This document shows, one piece after another, positions 1-13,500 of a stretch of 64,000 nucleotides of DNA. Source of the stretch: Chamaecyparis obtusa (taxonomy: Eukaryota; Streptophyta; Pinopsida; Cupressales; Cupressaceae); assembly GCA_027943335.1 (NCBI GenBank), contig BSBK01001119.1, forward strand, positions 1,024,501-1,088,500. Reading direction: 5' to 3'. Each line of letters begins with the position of its first letter. The first letter of the stretch is position 1. The position numbers and the translations under genes were made by a program. A model generated the notes under the pieces. The model made no database searches. It was not told where the DNA came from and worked only from the letters and a program-made list of their open reading frames with translations.

Positions 1-116
1 CTTGTGTCTTTAGGATTTGAAGATTTAGATGTAGCCTTCTATTTAGAAGCAAGTGAAAGATTAAAAGGCACCTTAGGGACATTGGATGAATCTGATATTT
101 GTCATTGTAGATGCGC

Positions 117-1932
117 CTAAGCTTGTGATCGAGTAACTACATTAACTGATTGGTTTTCTCTATCTTTTCTTACAATTTTGATGACATTGCAATGCTCAAA
201 TAGACCTGGTCCAAGCATATTGATAACAACATTGTTTCTAGAGTAGGCATAATTGACTTTAGCACCCATATTAGGCTGAGAAGAAGAATCTTCTTTACCA
301 TGTTTCAGAAATGGTTTCGTGAATGTTGTATGATTGTTATTGCTCTTATGATTGTCAATCGTGATTTCTCCATTATCAATTTTGTCTCGTATGATGTGCT
401 TCAAGCGAATGCAATTATTAGTCTTATGACCTTATTGTGATGAAAGTCACAGAAATCATTCTGTCTCCACCATTTCGATTTAGGTTCAAGATCAAAGACT
501 TTTATCTTAGGCAAGTAGATGATTTTGTTAGCCAATAGATTTTTCATGGCAGATTCCAAGGATTCTCCAAGAGGAGTGAATTTGCGATTAGGATCTATGG
601 CCCAAGGTTTATAATCAGATGACTTCTTGTTGGGCTTTGTTGCTTTAGCTTCGAAAGCTTTGATGGCTTGGGTGCCAATAGTGAGATTGAAAGTGGGTGC
701 CTTAGATGGGGCACGAATAGTATCAACAACATCGTCAGTGACAATGCCTTTATTCTTATTCCAGTTTTTGTTCTTGTCCTTAGAACTAGATCCAGATTCA
801 TACTTGTCCTTTTGAAGTGTGATGTCTCCTTTTTTCATAAGTACTTTCTCAATTTTGATTGCATTATCTACCATCTTATCAAAGGATGTATGATTTTTCA
901 TTTGTAAAGGGTAGTTGATTTCTGGAACAAGACTATTGATGAAGATTTCCAGCTTCTCAATTTTTGGAATGGGTCTAGCATATAGAGAAAATTTCTTCCT
1001 CCATCTCTTGAGAAATGTCAGGAATGGTTCTCCTGGATATTGTTTCAGATTGCAAATGTCGATCATGGTGACCGGATGCTGGATATTGTAGGAGTATTTT
1101 TGATAGAACAGTTTGATTAACTCCTCAAAATTTTTGATAGTTGGAGGCATTCTAGAGAACCAATGAATGGTTGCTCCTCCTAGAGATCGAGGGAAGAGAC
1201 ACATTAAGTAGGTTGGTTCATGCATAAACTCCATAGATTGAGTACATAATTCTCTGACATGATCTTGAGGATCAGAGTTTCCATCATACTTATTGTATTT
1301 AGGCATTTCCACTCTTTTAGGGAATGGTGGCATGTACAAGTCTTTATCAAATGAAAAAGGGCATAAAGCTTCCATGGAGAACCCCTTAGGTTCCTTTTCT
1401 TTTTCAAGTTTGTTGAGCTTGACTTGCATGGCATGCATCTATTTCATAATAGTCGTGATAGGGGTTTCTTCCTCATGCATGATGATATTTTCAACATTAA
1501 AGTTTGGAGTAAGTTTAGCTCCTTGATGAGCTAACTCTAGAAAGTATGCCTCTCTATCTTCTTTCAAGAAATGCCTCATCATTTTCTTGAATTCATCATC
1601 ATTTTGATATTGAGCAATTTCAGAAGGCGTACGTTCTTGATCCATACCATGTTGAGAGTGAGGTCCTTGAGAACCGTGGTTTGTCCCTCCGTGAGACATG
1701 TTAGGATTTTTAGGACTCCTTGGGATAGATTGATGTGGAGATTGTTGATTACCTTTGTGAGTTGATGGAGGGGGTATGTAACTAGTTTTAATCAAAAATT
1801 GCCAAGACCGTCATCTTCATAAAGACCTGAATTGTAGAGTTGCTCAAGAGTTGGACCTATGTGAGTAGACAAAGGCAAAGTATGAGATGCTTCTCTAGAT
1901 TTCTTGTGTGATGAAGCTCTCATTTCCACCAT
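117..1932 (-). pseudogene. gag of gypsy element 1, broken
   Basis: Gag is the structural protein that builds the retrotransposon particle. Translation starts at the ATG at 1932. A one-base frame change near 1797, an in-frame TAG at 1441-1439 and a one-base loss near 430 break it, so four conceptual pieces remain. The middle piece (1438-401, 345 codons) has the retrotransposon gag core, with the family landmarks DPQDHVREL, HWFSRMPP and FLKRWRKKF. After the frame change near 430 comes a Cys/His segment (CDFH followed by GHKTNNC), typical of the C-terminal gag of Tat/Athila elements. The N-terminal part is rich in Pro, Gln, His and Ser. The protein cannot be made as one chain. The same landmarks recur in the gag of element 2 at 5439-6324. 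Confidence 0.85.
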
Positions 1933-4146
1933 TAACCTTGGGTGAAGCAAAAGAATAAGATAAAGACAACTGAAGAATGAATTGATTCAAGAAGATCGAA
2001 TGACGCAACCTTGTCAAGATTGAATTGATTAAAGATTAGATCAGACGTAAATGAAGGATACTATGCCACAGTAGTATGGGTAGACATCCAATAGATGGCG
2101 TGCACGAGCTCACAACACTTAGTCATTTTAGTAAGAAGACTAAATTTTAAGATAATTTTGACATAAGATAAAGAAGACTCAAATCAATAAATCAGAAGGC
2201 TAAATCAAACTCAAGAGACCACTTTAGGAAAATGATCGAATTTGTTCTAGTTTCTGCTCTGTTCCTGACACAGTGAATATTTTGATAGAATCTAGAAATA
2301 GGCTATAAAAACTGGATTCCTGACAAATTTGACCAATCTCTGACAACTTTTTGAAAATTCTCAAACGAGTTTCTAAAGACTCGTACGACTCTAGGTATGC
2401 TCTCAAATGACAATTGCAAGACTTGTACGACAGTTGTTACCGGGGATAATTGTTCTTTTGATTTTTGGTGACAACACTTGTATGACATAATACTGGATAC
2501 CGTACAACAATACAGGGGTTATGAAATGACTTTTGCTCAAAACTCGTACAATAATCTGACCCTGTGAGATGACTTTTGACTCCAGAAAGGTATTTTGATT
2601 CAGATTTTGCAAATTTTAGGTTTTCAGTTTCAGATTGTTTGCAAATTTTTCTATCTAGGTTTGAAGATCATTATGGGATTATTCATTTCCAATAACCACG
2701 TAGAACAACAAGCACGTAGAACAACAAGCAAGTGATTTCATGAACATTTGAAAATAATGAGCAGGGGACAAAGCAACCCTGTGCATGAACAATCAAGTGA
2801 CTGAATGTGCTAATCCCTAGAAGTGTTAATTGTGTATGTTCTAAAAAGTTTTTCAATAATGCACATATTCCTAGAAAATGAAAAATTGGCCTCGCTAAGG
2901 TTTGTAGTAATGATCTAACTCTACAAATTTTATGATATCAAGAGGGTGAACTCCAATCTAGGCGCACTGGGGTTTTGACACAGTCCAAGAATTTAATCAA
3001 TCAGGAGCTGTTAGGGAGATCTGACAGCTCAACAAGAGACCACACCTGTGAAGATTTCCTCCAGAAGGACATTTATATAGTGGCTGCTGCTACCACGGTG
3101 AAAATGGCTATTACCGCTTGAGGTTTCATCCACGTGGTTGACCCAATTAAGGAATGTCCACTACGGTTAACCCTCTCTAAAGGTGACTCACAAAAGATAC
3201 CACATGGAGACTAGTTCCAGATTCAAGGATTTGAGTTTCTGATACTACCCAAAAAGGGAGTAGAGCATAGTCCTTTAGCCTTTTCACTTTTAACCAAAAC
3301 AAAGCAGATAGATGAATCTGACATGCTAAGACCAAAATTATCTCACAAAGATCTATGATGTCAACCGCTTATGATCTATCAACCTCTCTGGAGAGAGAAT
3401 GTATCAATCAAAAGTTGAAATGCACAAATCTAGTAGAATGCAAGACAATCTCAGTAACCTCCCTACCTTCAAGGGGATCCTTCATCAAGAAGAGCTTCAC
3501 ATGTGTGAACAAGTGAAAGAAGCCCACTCTCTCGAAATCATCCACAAATAGTGTTCATAGGACCTATTTACTATGTGTAACAGATATGCAGAAAGCAAAT
3601 CTATGTTGGTTTTATAGCCCAAAATGAAGTCTATGATATGAAAGCAAGAAAAGTCACACAAGCCTGACACATGAGGGTTCGTTTTATGTCCAAATCGAAG
3701 TGTTATCAGATCGTAGTAGAATACTCGAATTCCTCGCAATGCACTTAGTAGATTTTACCTATTTTTAGCAATTTAGTTGCACTTTTTCCAATCAAACTCA
3801 GCAAACATCAGTCAAAATAGAAGATCTTAATTGTTAGGGTTAGCTATTAGTCCAAATTTGAAAAAATGCCTAAAATTCTAAAACAACAATTGAATCTTGA
3901 CACTAAAACTCATACGATAGTGGGTGTCTTCTCATACGATAATCAAGCTCCTAAATGACAATGTATAGCTTCTGATATGAGCCTTGATAGAATCAACTAT
4001 CGTATGATAGTGGGGTCTTCTTGGTATGACTTTCTGACAAAAGTCATACGAAAAATGTACAGACAGAGAATGAAATCGTAGAATCGACTAGAAAATGACA
4101 GAAAAATAGATAGAAGTGAAATAGAAGAGATGGAAACCTATTTCAG
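1933..4146 (-). other. Untranslated leader of gypsy element 1
   Basis: There is no credible coding region between the primer-binding site and gag. The stretch carries loosely spaced short repeats around a CTCGTACGA/CTCATACGA core in two clusters, about 2360-2560 and 3905-4060. Some are arranged as near-palindromes with GTATGA on the other side. Long leaders are normal for this branch. The repeats could be packaging or regulatory signals, or only replication-slippage products. Confidence 0.6.
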
Positions 4147-4164
4147 GGCCCCACGGTGGGTGCC
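4147..4164 (-). promoter_or_regulatory. Primer-binding site of element 1 (tRNA-Lys type)
   Basis: On the minus strand it reads TGGCACCCACCGTGGGGC, six bases after the LTR end. This is complementary, with one mismatch, to the 3' end of plant tRNA-Lys(CUU) as I recall it. It fixes the strand of the element and the inner edge of the LTR. Confidence 0.8.
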
Positions 4165-4169
4165 AAAAA

Positions 4170-5438
4170 TGTGTGTGTGTGTGTGAATTTTGTACCTAGC
4201 TATAGACACAACACTTCAGTAAAACATTAGAGGTTAACAAAAATTGAAATCTGCAAGTAATTGAAACTATGCTAACTAGGCGATTTATTGCCTTCTAGTA
4301 GGTGCAAGTATGATGTTCTTAGATTGAAATTGAGATCAGTGACAATGCAACACCTAAACGAAGGATTTGAATGCAAAGAATGAAAGATTATATGAATGCA
4401 GATTATTCTATATTTTTGTATTTTCTATGCAATAATATAAAATCTGCATGAATCTAAGCTATATGAATGAAATTGAATGCAGATTTAATCTAAGAATGCT
4501 ATGAATGAATATGAAATCTATGATATGAAACTACGCAAAAACTATGATCAATTATGAAAGATCTCACAAATCGCCTGTCGCAAGTGCTTAATCCTTCAAT
4601 TGCCAATTTGCTAGAGTAATTGTGCAAATTCAAGTGTTGATAATTATGAAGAGCTGAGCCTTGACTTTATAGAAATCCAGGGCTTTGAGGATGTAGTAGA
4701 AAAGCCATAAATCACTCTTGATAAACTCAGGTTGATTTTTGAGTTATCAATAAATCAGAGATAATTAACTCACAAAAATCATGCAAAAGCAGGGTTTTAC
4801 TCAAAATAGAGTTTTAGATCAAATTTCAACTAATCATCAGATGTTGAGTTTTAATTTTAAAATTGATTGTTAATTTCTAGTTGCATGTTTTTCTGATTGT
4901 GCATGATTTAATTATAAATTTAAATTTAAAAATAAAGTGATTGATTCTCAACTTAACTGATTTTCGAATTAAAACAATTGATTTATGGGTTAATCAATTA
5001 TTAAATCAAACTTTATTCTAAAACTATATCATTAAAAATTGATAATTGACATTAATTAATTAAATAAGAATTTAATCAATTAGTCATGAGATTTTAGATT
5101 TATTATCAAAATTAAATAATACAATTTAGGAATAAATAGAATTAAATTTAATTAAATAATTAAGTGGCATTATTAAATATAATTAATTAAATATTCAAAA
5201 TATTCAATTAATCAAACTTTAGGATAAATAAGATTTATCGCCAAATAATTATTAAATTAAAGATAATTAGGATAAAGGGAATATTCAAAGAATATTCTCT
5301 GATGCATAATTAGGATAAAATCATTTTTTGATAAAATGATGTGCAGATGTGCCTTAGGTTAGGACTTTGATGTCGATTTTGTTCAATTTGGAGATGTAAG
5401 AGGTTAATGAACCTATGGCCCATTTTTGGGGTATTACA
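4170..5438 (-). repeat. 5' LTR of gypsy element 1 (1269 bp)
   Basis: On the minus strand it begins TGTAATACCCC at 5438 and ends in a CA-repeat (ACACACACA) at 4170, just before the primer-binding site. The body is AT-rich, with many AATTAAAT-type runs at about 4850-5290. The outer edge at 5438/5439 falls in the gag of element 2, so GAAGT (5439-5443) should be one copy of the target duplication; the partner is outside the window. Confidence 0.8.
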
Positions 5439-6324
5439 GAAGTCTATAGTTCATTTCCATGTTTAGGTTGTTCATGAAAATTTCCATCTTCTCCTTTTTG
5501 GGTATGCTTCTAGGATATCGCGTGAAAACCATTTTCCATCTTTGGAGAAAACCTAGAAAAGGTTCACTATGTTTTTGTTTTGTGTCGCATAGGTTAAGAA
5601 TAGTGATTTCATGCTCTATATTGTAAGAGTAATGAGTCATGAATTTGGAGGCTAGCTCTTTGAAAGTCTTGATTCCTTGTGGTAACTTTGAAAACCACTC
5701 CATGGCTTGGCCTCCTAGGCTTCTTGGAAATAGTCACATTAAATAGGTGGTATCGTGCATGAACTCTATTCTCAAAGCACAAAATTCCCTTAGGTGGTCT
5801 TGTGGGCCATATTTAGTCATGTACTTTTCATATATAGGAAAAACCACATTGGGTGGGAAAGGCACCATAGCTAAGTTTTGATCAAATCGAAAAGGGCACA
5901 AGGCCTCAATAGAGAAGGGTTTTGGTTTGACCACTTTCTTCATGGTGTCTATTTGTGCTTGAAAAATTTTAAGTTGTTTGTTCATTGCACCTAATGAATT
6001 CTCCTCTTCCTCATCTTTCTTTAAAGTTGTGGTGTCGTAATTGTGAGGAAGTTTAATCCCTGACTTGGCTAGGTTAAGGAAATATCTCTCCTTATTTTTT
6101 TCTAAAAGTTTTTCCATTACTTCTAGAAATTCAGGATCTTGGGCAGCCCTATTGGATTTATATTTAGTTGTTTCCTTTGGCCCTTGGTTTTATTGATTAG
6201 TTTCTCCTTGATCTTCATTATTTCTCCCTTGGACATAAACGAAAAAGTTGTTATTTCTAGCCATTGGATTGACTCTTTCCTCAAATAGGTTAGGGAGACT
6301 ATCTTCTTGTTCTTGAGTTTCCAT
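5439..6324 (-). pseudogene. gag of gypsy element 2, truncated and broken
   Basis: The likely start is the ATG at 6324 (METQEQEDSLP). An in-frame TAA near 6193 and a TGA near 5733 break the frame. The TGA stands where element 1 has Cys in TYLMCLFPRSLGG. Recognisable gag-core landmarks are PFSIEALCPF, GPQDHLREF, MEWFSKLPQG and FLGFLQRWK, matching element 1 piece by piece. The reading frame is then cut off by the LTR of element 1 at 5438, so the C-terminal Cys/His segment is missing here. Confidence 0.85.
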
Positions 6325-8246
6325 AAAAAGGAGTTTGAAATATGAATTCGGGGACCTCTTTTGTTATGCAAGTGTGGTCTTCTTGTAAGGATATTTTCAA
6401 TTTATGTGATCTTGTAAAAACCAACATCAACAAAGGTTTGATTCAAATGGATTTTCCCCTATTTTGGTGATTGTTCTTTTGAGAAGATTTTTAACATTTT
6501 AAGATGATTTTCTAATGGATGTTTCTTCCTTGTCATATGTATCTTCAAAAAAAGCAATCAAAAGTACACTTATCTTTTTAACCCTCTAAACACAAAATGT
6601 TTGAAATGTAAGGAACCTTATCACAGGTTTTGAACAAGAAGTAACTTTAAACAATCTACCTATAGTCAAATTTGGTTTGTAAACATGGTTCTAATAGGTA
6701 GGGTTTCTAAGTTAACAAGGTACTAGTAATGTTTCCCTTCAAAGGAATATCAAGTCTCATCCCACAAAAAATTAGGGGCTTCCCACCACCGATATATTAG
6801 AGTTTTGCACAATCCCAAAGGACTACTCGAGGAAGTTTGATTCTTGATATCCTTTTATCACTCACCCCATTAAGGATGAATGCATTTTATTTTATAGTGG
6901 GTCAGATTATTGTAGAAAAGGCAATTGTATCCCACTTTGGGATGTCCCTCTCACTGGCCTTGTTAAGGAAAATTCTCGAGAGGCAAGACCACTAAAGTTC
7001 TAGCATGTTCATTTCAAAGCAAATAAATGAAGTGAAAAGATAGGTTTGGGAGTTTGATTCACAAAAAGGTGAAGAGAACATCCCTACTATTCCTCACTTC
7101 CAAGCACAATTAACAATGTTCAATTTCCTAAGCCTTCTAATCTAATGGGAATTGAGTATTTCTACTCTCCTCCATAAACAATAGGCTTTAAATTTAGTGC
7201 TTATTTATTCCTTAGCCTTTCTTTTAATCAAGAAATCTAGTAGGTTTGGCATTTTGATTCACTTGAAAAGTGAAGAGCATAGGCCTACTACTAAATTCCT
7301 CAAACAATAATAGACTGCTAATTAACTAGATTCAAAGTGAAAATGCCACAAATTTAAACAAAATGCAAAGAGATGAAGGTTTACCTCTTTTCGAAGCTAG
7401 CAAAGGCTAGGGGAATTTTTTATTTAGTTTTTTATTGATTTACTCACCTAGTGGTGATTGTTCCAACTCCTTTGCATCCCCTTTGAAATTGTTAGTCCAA
7501 CACAACCAAACAAAATGAATAAATTTAAGCAAAATCAAATTTTAAGCCTCTTCTTTCAAATTAAACAAAAATGATGAAGGTATGAAAATCCAATTTAGAT
7601 TTTGATTTGTATGAATCAACTATATGCAAATATCGCTCAAAATCCTTACCTTCCTACTTGGAATCCTCCAAAAAGTTGTTTATGTGGATTATGTTCTCTC
7701 TTTTTATCCTTTTTTCTATGGTTTTATCCTCTTTGTTAATTTGAGTCTTTGGATTTCAGACTCTTTTATGCTCTGTCATTAGAAAAACATAGAGAAATCA
7801 TTTCTGACTGTCACATTAAGAAAATTTGAAAAATAGTTAAATGCGCTGCAGAAATGATTAAACCACTATTTAAAAGCTCAAACACGTTGTAGGAAAAACT
7901 AAATGCACTACTACAGAAATTAAAAGCACTATTTAAACAGTCAAATGCGCATAAATGAAACTTTAAATGTGTTGCATAATTAATCAAATACGTTGCGGAG
8001 TTAGGGCACATGCCTTGAAAGAATGATAGACATAAGATAGAAAGTATCAAATGTGCTATTTGGCCGTGTAAGTGCGCCAAAATTTTCCTCAGACACGCTA
8101 TTTCAAGCCTCAAATGCACTGTTTAATTGCTCAAACGTGCTATTAAAACCTTCAAATGAGCTATTTTACTTGCAAAATAGAGAAATTAAACATAAAATCT
8201 TAGAATTCTATGGATTTTTTTTTTAAAATTAGACAAATGAGGCCTA
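6325..8246 (-). other. Untranslated leader of gypsy element 2 with short repeats
   Basis: No coding region is seen. At 7836-8165 there are about a dozen degenerate units around a CAAATGCGCTATTTAA core, spaced roughly 20-30 bp (variants include AAATGCACTA, CAAACGTGCTATT, CAAATGAGCTATTT). The core differs from the TACGA repeats in the leader of element 1, although both clusters lie in the same element region. Confidence 0.6.
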
Positions 8247-8266
8247 AGGCCCGACAATGGGCACCA
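8247..8266 (-). promoter_or_regulatory. Primer-binding site of element 2
   Basis: Minus strand TGGTGCCCATTGTCGGGCCT, three bases from the LTR end. It is a diverged form of the tRNA-Lys-type site of element 1. Several mismatches suggest age. Confidence 0.65.
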
Positions 8267-8269
8267 TTT

Positions 8270-9112
8270 TGTTACTAGAGTACCTTTATAAGATTAGTTT
8301 ATCACTATTTAGATCAAATTAAGCTAAAATACAACAATTAACAAGTTATTTTAATGCAAATAATGATAAGAAACATCCTATAGCTCTCTATTTAGATATG
8401 CTAATGATAAGCTCTCAACAAGCCTCCATTAGTGACAACTCTAAAATGAGAAAAATGATAAAAGATAACACATTTTAAGCCTATTTTGAGGAAACTATGC
8501 TCAATTATGCCTAAAATGTCTTTCTAGCTCAAATTCTCAATAACTTGGATGCAATTCTCAGATATGTGGATCCATTCTCCTAATTTTAACCTTGCTTTTA
8601 TAGATTTTTGCAAGCATAGGGGGTGGAGTTGATTTAATCATGGTTAGGTTAAGGTTTAGTCCATGGTTTCAATTATGGGGACAATTTAAATGGTTTGTCC
8701 TAAAAGCTTGGGACAATGAGACAAAATGAGTGGTCAAGATGCTCTCTCCTTATGAGTGATTGAGATTCAATTTTGGATTGATCCATGTGAGTCCAATCCT
8801 TAATTCCCATTGGTTGAGGTATTTTCCTCCCATGTGGTGGATGAGGGAAAATAGGAATTAATTAATTGAATTTAATTGATTTGTTTAGCCATGTGTACCC
8901 CTTGAATGGGCTGATTTGATTTTAAATGGACTATACAATTAATTAGATTAATTGCACGATTAATTGATTTATCTTGATCTATTTGATTTTAATTGATTTA
9001 ATTGGCTTTTGATTTTCAATTAACATTAAATTTTGGCTTGATTGCAATTAAAGCCTTGATTTTTCCGTAGTTGCTCACTTGATTTAATCTCGACCATTTT
9101 TAGGTGATTACA
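8270..9112 (-). repeat. 5' LTR of gypsy element 2 (843 bp)
   Basis: The minus strand starts TGTAATCACC at 9112 and ends TAACA at 8270. The body is rich in TTAATTGATTTAATTG-type runs (8860-9060). Boundaries were set from the TG...CA ends and the adjacent primer-binding site. Confidence 0.75.
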
Positions 9113-10504
9113 CATACTAGATGTCATCTATGCTTATACAAAAATTAAGCCAGACTTTAATCTAAATACCAGGCCCTCGATTCATATTGGTAGCCTTATG
9201 CCAAATCATGTTGAATCAGCTTCATTTGTCTGCAAATAGAAAGAAAAAAATATTTTTCATCTTCTCATGGTCTTCATTTCTTGGCTAGTCTTTCTTAGCC
9301 TACTCACATCTCAAAAAACCATCCTTCACCTTCCCTAATCTTCCATTAGCTCCTATAGTAAAAAACTGCCATCTAAAATCTCATTTCTCCATTCATGTCT
9401 GACATGCAAAATTTGAGAAGGCTATAAAGGGCTACAATCATTTCTTTGGGTGAGAAAACAAAATTTCAAAAATGTTAAAATCCTCATTGAAAATTAATTA
9501 TTCTTCTTTCTGCAACTTCTCCTTTGACTCCTCCTCCTCTTCGACACATTAACATGAAAGACTATTTTTTTCTACTTCCCTGACCTCGACATTCTCCATT
9601 TCTTTTTTCAAATTCTTCCATTTACATGCATTGTCCTCCAAGTAATCTCTTTTGTCCACCTTTCCCCACCAGCATAGAAAAGGGACCAGGCCATAGTTTC
9701 AACTCTCTTCCTCATCTTCAAAACATTCTTGATAGTCAAATCCTAAACTTGGAATGAACAATTCAAGGATTGAATCTAGGTCTAACATCATATCATTGTT
9801 AAAAAGCTTCCTTATAACTCAATTTACCTCCATTTATGGTTCTCTTATTTCCAGAGCCCATGTTATGATCATCGAAATGACATCCACATTTGTTCTTTGT
9901 TTATGTTTCCTCTCTTGAAACTGGCTTCCGAGGACTTCGATAGAAGCCTCTGCTACATTGGTGTCCTTTAAAATTAGCATCTCTAACATCCTCTCCTTAC
10001 TAACATGCCCTTTAAAATCTTTTTGTTGCTTGTTGGTGTCAACCAAAAACGTGGCCTCCATATTTGCAAGTTAATTACTAAATTCCTTCTTTGCAACTTA
10101 AAGCCAAAACTTTACATTCTCCTTGTTCCTTCATACAAAGAAAATCCAATTAATGTTTTTATAACAAGGATGATGTGCAATCCTTATCTCGAAATCATTT
10201 CCTTTACTCCGAGCAACTAACACACATGCCACCTATTTTATCTCATAGTCGAGTATCATTGTTTCCTTCAACTTACATTTAATCATGAAAACATCCTCCA
10301 TATTTCACATCATAATAAATTTAGGTGAAAGGAACAACTTTCTCAAGATGCACGATCACCCATCTTGACATAAGCATTTAATGAAATTTCTAGTGGTCAC
10401 ATAATAATAGGGTGTTAACGGTTAAATTTTCATGACAAGAGGAGGAGCACCCATTTAAAATTTAAAAAACTAACTTCCGCCAGAAAACCCTATGAAAGTT
10501 CTTA
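9113..10504. other. Unassigned spacer, possible decayed coding remains on the minus strand
   Basis: No recognised gene. On the minus strand 10061-9834 is open for 75 codons, and acidic, charged segments continue in nearby frames to about 9500 (for example QECFEDEEES and EEEEESKEKLQKEE). This suggests an old, broken coding sequence of unknown family. The 3' end of LINE copy 1 must lie near 10440-10505, but I see no clear poly-A tail to fix it. Confidence 0.3.
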
Positions 10505-10510
10505 CTTAAT

Positions 10511-13500
10511 TCATCCATCAAGAGTAAATTCCTCATAATAGATATCATTTATGCTCATCAAGTTTGAAGCCCATTTAGAAATTGCACATGCTTCTCTATT
10601 GTCCTCTCGCCTTATATGGTTGATTCTGAAATCATGAAATGAATGAAGCAAAGAGTTAATTTCAACTACGATGTTCTGAAGATGCCATGCATGGGCACCC
10701 CTATTCTTAATATCATTCAAAATAATTTGTGAATCACCCTCTAAGTGGATCCTCTTAGCCTTAAGCCGACAACCCACTTGGAGTGCTAGCAAAGCACCCT
10801 TTGCCTTTGCAACATTGTTTGTGCCATTATGTAGTCTTTGAGTTGCTATAGCCATCAAATTACCTTTCCAATCTCTTGCAATCACTCTAGCCCCAAATAG
10901 GTCTGGATTCCCTTTTGATGCTCCATAAAAATTCACTTTAATCCACTCTACTTATGGTTTTTCCAAATCCATTGTCTTAACTTTTTAAACATAATCCTTA
11001 GCTCTTTTTAGGAGTCCATTTCTGAATTTCAAACAAGGTCATTCAACATGAATCTTCCTATCATCTGTAAAGTAAATCAGATCACATTCTATTTTCAATA
11101 AAGTTGCACCCATCACCTCCTCAATATACGAGATTATTCTTCCTTTAACTCTTTCTAGTGTTTTCATTTTTTCTTGAAATATTCTTCTATTTCGTTCCTT
11201 CCAAATTTCCCATATTATAATGGATGGGATAATTTTCCAAATAGGAGACATCAATATTTCTTTCAAAGGAATAGACCAAATTTCAAACACCTCTTTCACT
11301 TTATTTTGTATAGGTCCTATCCATTACAGTTTGGATTTAGCCATTGACCAACATTCATTAGCAAAGGGACATTGAACTAGCAAGTGATCCACATCTTTTG
11401 AGGCTAAATTATAAGAACACATTTAGTTGGTCCACAGTATCCAAACCTTTTTCTTCTTTCTACTGTTAAAATTCGTTCATGCACTGCAATCCAAGCAAAG
11501 GTCCCAACCTTTGGTAAACAATCTTTATCCCAACAAAGTTTAATCGACCAATCATTATAGGTTTCATTATTTTCTAAAGAAGTATAACCCAACTTTACTA
11601 AGTAAGTGCCACTATTTGTTGCACACCATATGATTTTGTCCTCCTTTGCTGTCCTTAGCACACTCCTTGCTTGGAAAAGGTTTTCCATGAGATTTTTTTG
11701 ATTCTCATTCAATCCAGCCTCAACCAGACTTCTCCACATCCACCGAGGACCAACTTGTGTTTCTCTTATTGCAAGGTAATCAGAGAATTTTTCTCCCCAT
11801 TTTCCTATTAAGAATCTCCTCTCATCATCATATCTAATATCATCCTTTAGGGCTTGTAAACCATTCCAAGAGTCTCTCCAAAACAAGGCCCTATTTCCAT
11901 TACCAATCTGCGATGAGACATGATTTGTTATGATCTTTCTGCAATCCAAAATAAAATTCCAAATAATTGATCCATTAGGGGGGTTCCTAACAGTAAGAAT
12001 TATTTCATTTTCTGGAGAGTCTAGATATTTGGCTCTGACTATCTTCACCCATAGTCTTTGTGGATTAGAATAGATCTTCCAAACTAATTTGGCTCCTAAT
12101 GCTTGATTCATTCTTTTCTAGTTCTTGAGACCTGCACCACCCTTGGACTTATTTTTACATATATTATTCCATGCCAACATAGGCCATTTCTCCTCATCCC
12201 CATTTCCAGCCCAACATAATTTTCTCATTCTTTTTTCAATAAAACCCAATACTTTATTTGGAATCTTAAGGCAACTCATTGAGTATATAGGTATAGTAGA
12301 GATGGTCGATTGTAGAAGGAGAATTCTTCCTGCAGAAGTCTACCATTTACTTTTCCAACCTTCCATTTTCTTTAAGCAATTATCCATAAGGTCTTTCCAT
12401 AGTTGTGGTTTGTATGTCCCTTCAAAGAATAGCACACCCAAGTATTTTTCTAGAAACTTCCCCATTTTAATTTCCAAGATAGAACATAGTTGCCTTTGCA
12501 AATCCAGTCTTGTATTGAAGAAAAAAATTTCAAACTTCCTCCATTTCACACACTATCACATAGCTTCACTATATTTGTCCAAGGTTGATTTGATAAATCT
12601 TTCCTCCCTATTTGTGCCATCTCCCATAAGATAATTATCATCCACAAATTGTAGATGTGAAGTGGGTTTGACTCCTTTTGCAATACAAATTCCTTTCCAT
12701 TGTCCTCCCCGTCTCTTACTAGAGATCAATCTTCCCAACAATTCTTCCATAATTATAAAGAGGAAAGGTGATATGGGTCACCTTGTCTAATCCCTCTTGT
12801 AGTGTCAAAGAAACCTTGATGGCTTCCGTTGACAAGGACTGAGAATCTCAAGGTATTTATGCAACTTGCAATCCATTTCAACCAAGCCTCACAAAAACCA
12901 AATTTCCTAAGAATCTCAATTAAGAAAAATCTATTCACATTATCATAGGCTTTTTTAATATCCAACTTAATCATCATCTTAGCCACTCTTTCTTTTCTGA
13001 CTATGTGAATTGCTTCATGTGCTATAATAATCCCTTAAAAAATGGATTTGTTGGGGGCAAATCCACTCTGTTATGGAGAAATGATATGTTCCAAAATAGT
13101 TTTAAGTCTAATAGCTACCACCTTAGCTATCACCTTATAGGTAGTATTACACAAAGCAATGGGCCTAAAATCATCAAAGGTCATACAACAAACCTTTTTT
13201 GGGATGAGAGTAATAAAGGTGTTATTGAAGTCCTTTAATATAAACCCTGCAGCCCTAGATTCCTCCACCACTTCCCAAAGATCTTCTCCCAAAATATCCC
13301 AAGTTTTTTGGAATAAGATGACTGGAAAACCATTTGGAATTGGGGCCTCATCTCCACCCAATCCAAAAAGATCTTTCCTTACTTATTCCTTAGAGATTGG
13401 ATTCATTAAGAAGGTATTTTGCTCTTCTGATATGCAGTTGGGAATCAAATTTATCAAATCCCCAATTCCTTTAAACTCTCCTGGGTTTCTAGAGAAAATA

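Larger units (their letters stand above)
1..5438 (-). mobile_element. Ty3/gypsy Tat/Athila-like element 1, 5' half (runs off the left edge)
   Basis: Read on the minus strand the order is 5' LTR (5438-4170), tRNA-Lys-type primer-binding site (4164-4147), a 2.2-kb untranslated leader, then gag (1932-117). Protease, reverse transcriptase and integrase would lie left of position 1 and are not in the window, so neither the 3' LTR nor the left target duplication can be seen. The long leader and the gag motif set fit the Tat/Athila branch of plant gypsy elements. The right LTR edge cuts straight into the gag of element 2, so element 1 is the younger of the two. Confidence 0.85.
5439..9112 (-). mobile_element. 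Ty3/gypsy Tat/Athila-like element 2, 5' part
   Basis: Minus-strand order is LTR (9112-8270), primer-binding site (8266-8247), leader (8246-6325), then gag truncated at 5439 by element 1. The LTR start (TGTAATCACCTAAAAATGG) and primer site resemble those of element 1, so the two are related but distinct families. The remainder of its pol should resume beyond the far end of element 1, left of the window. The outer flank starts CATAC at 9113. Confidence 0.8.
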
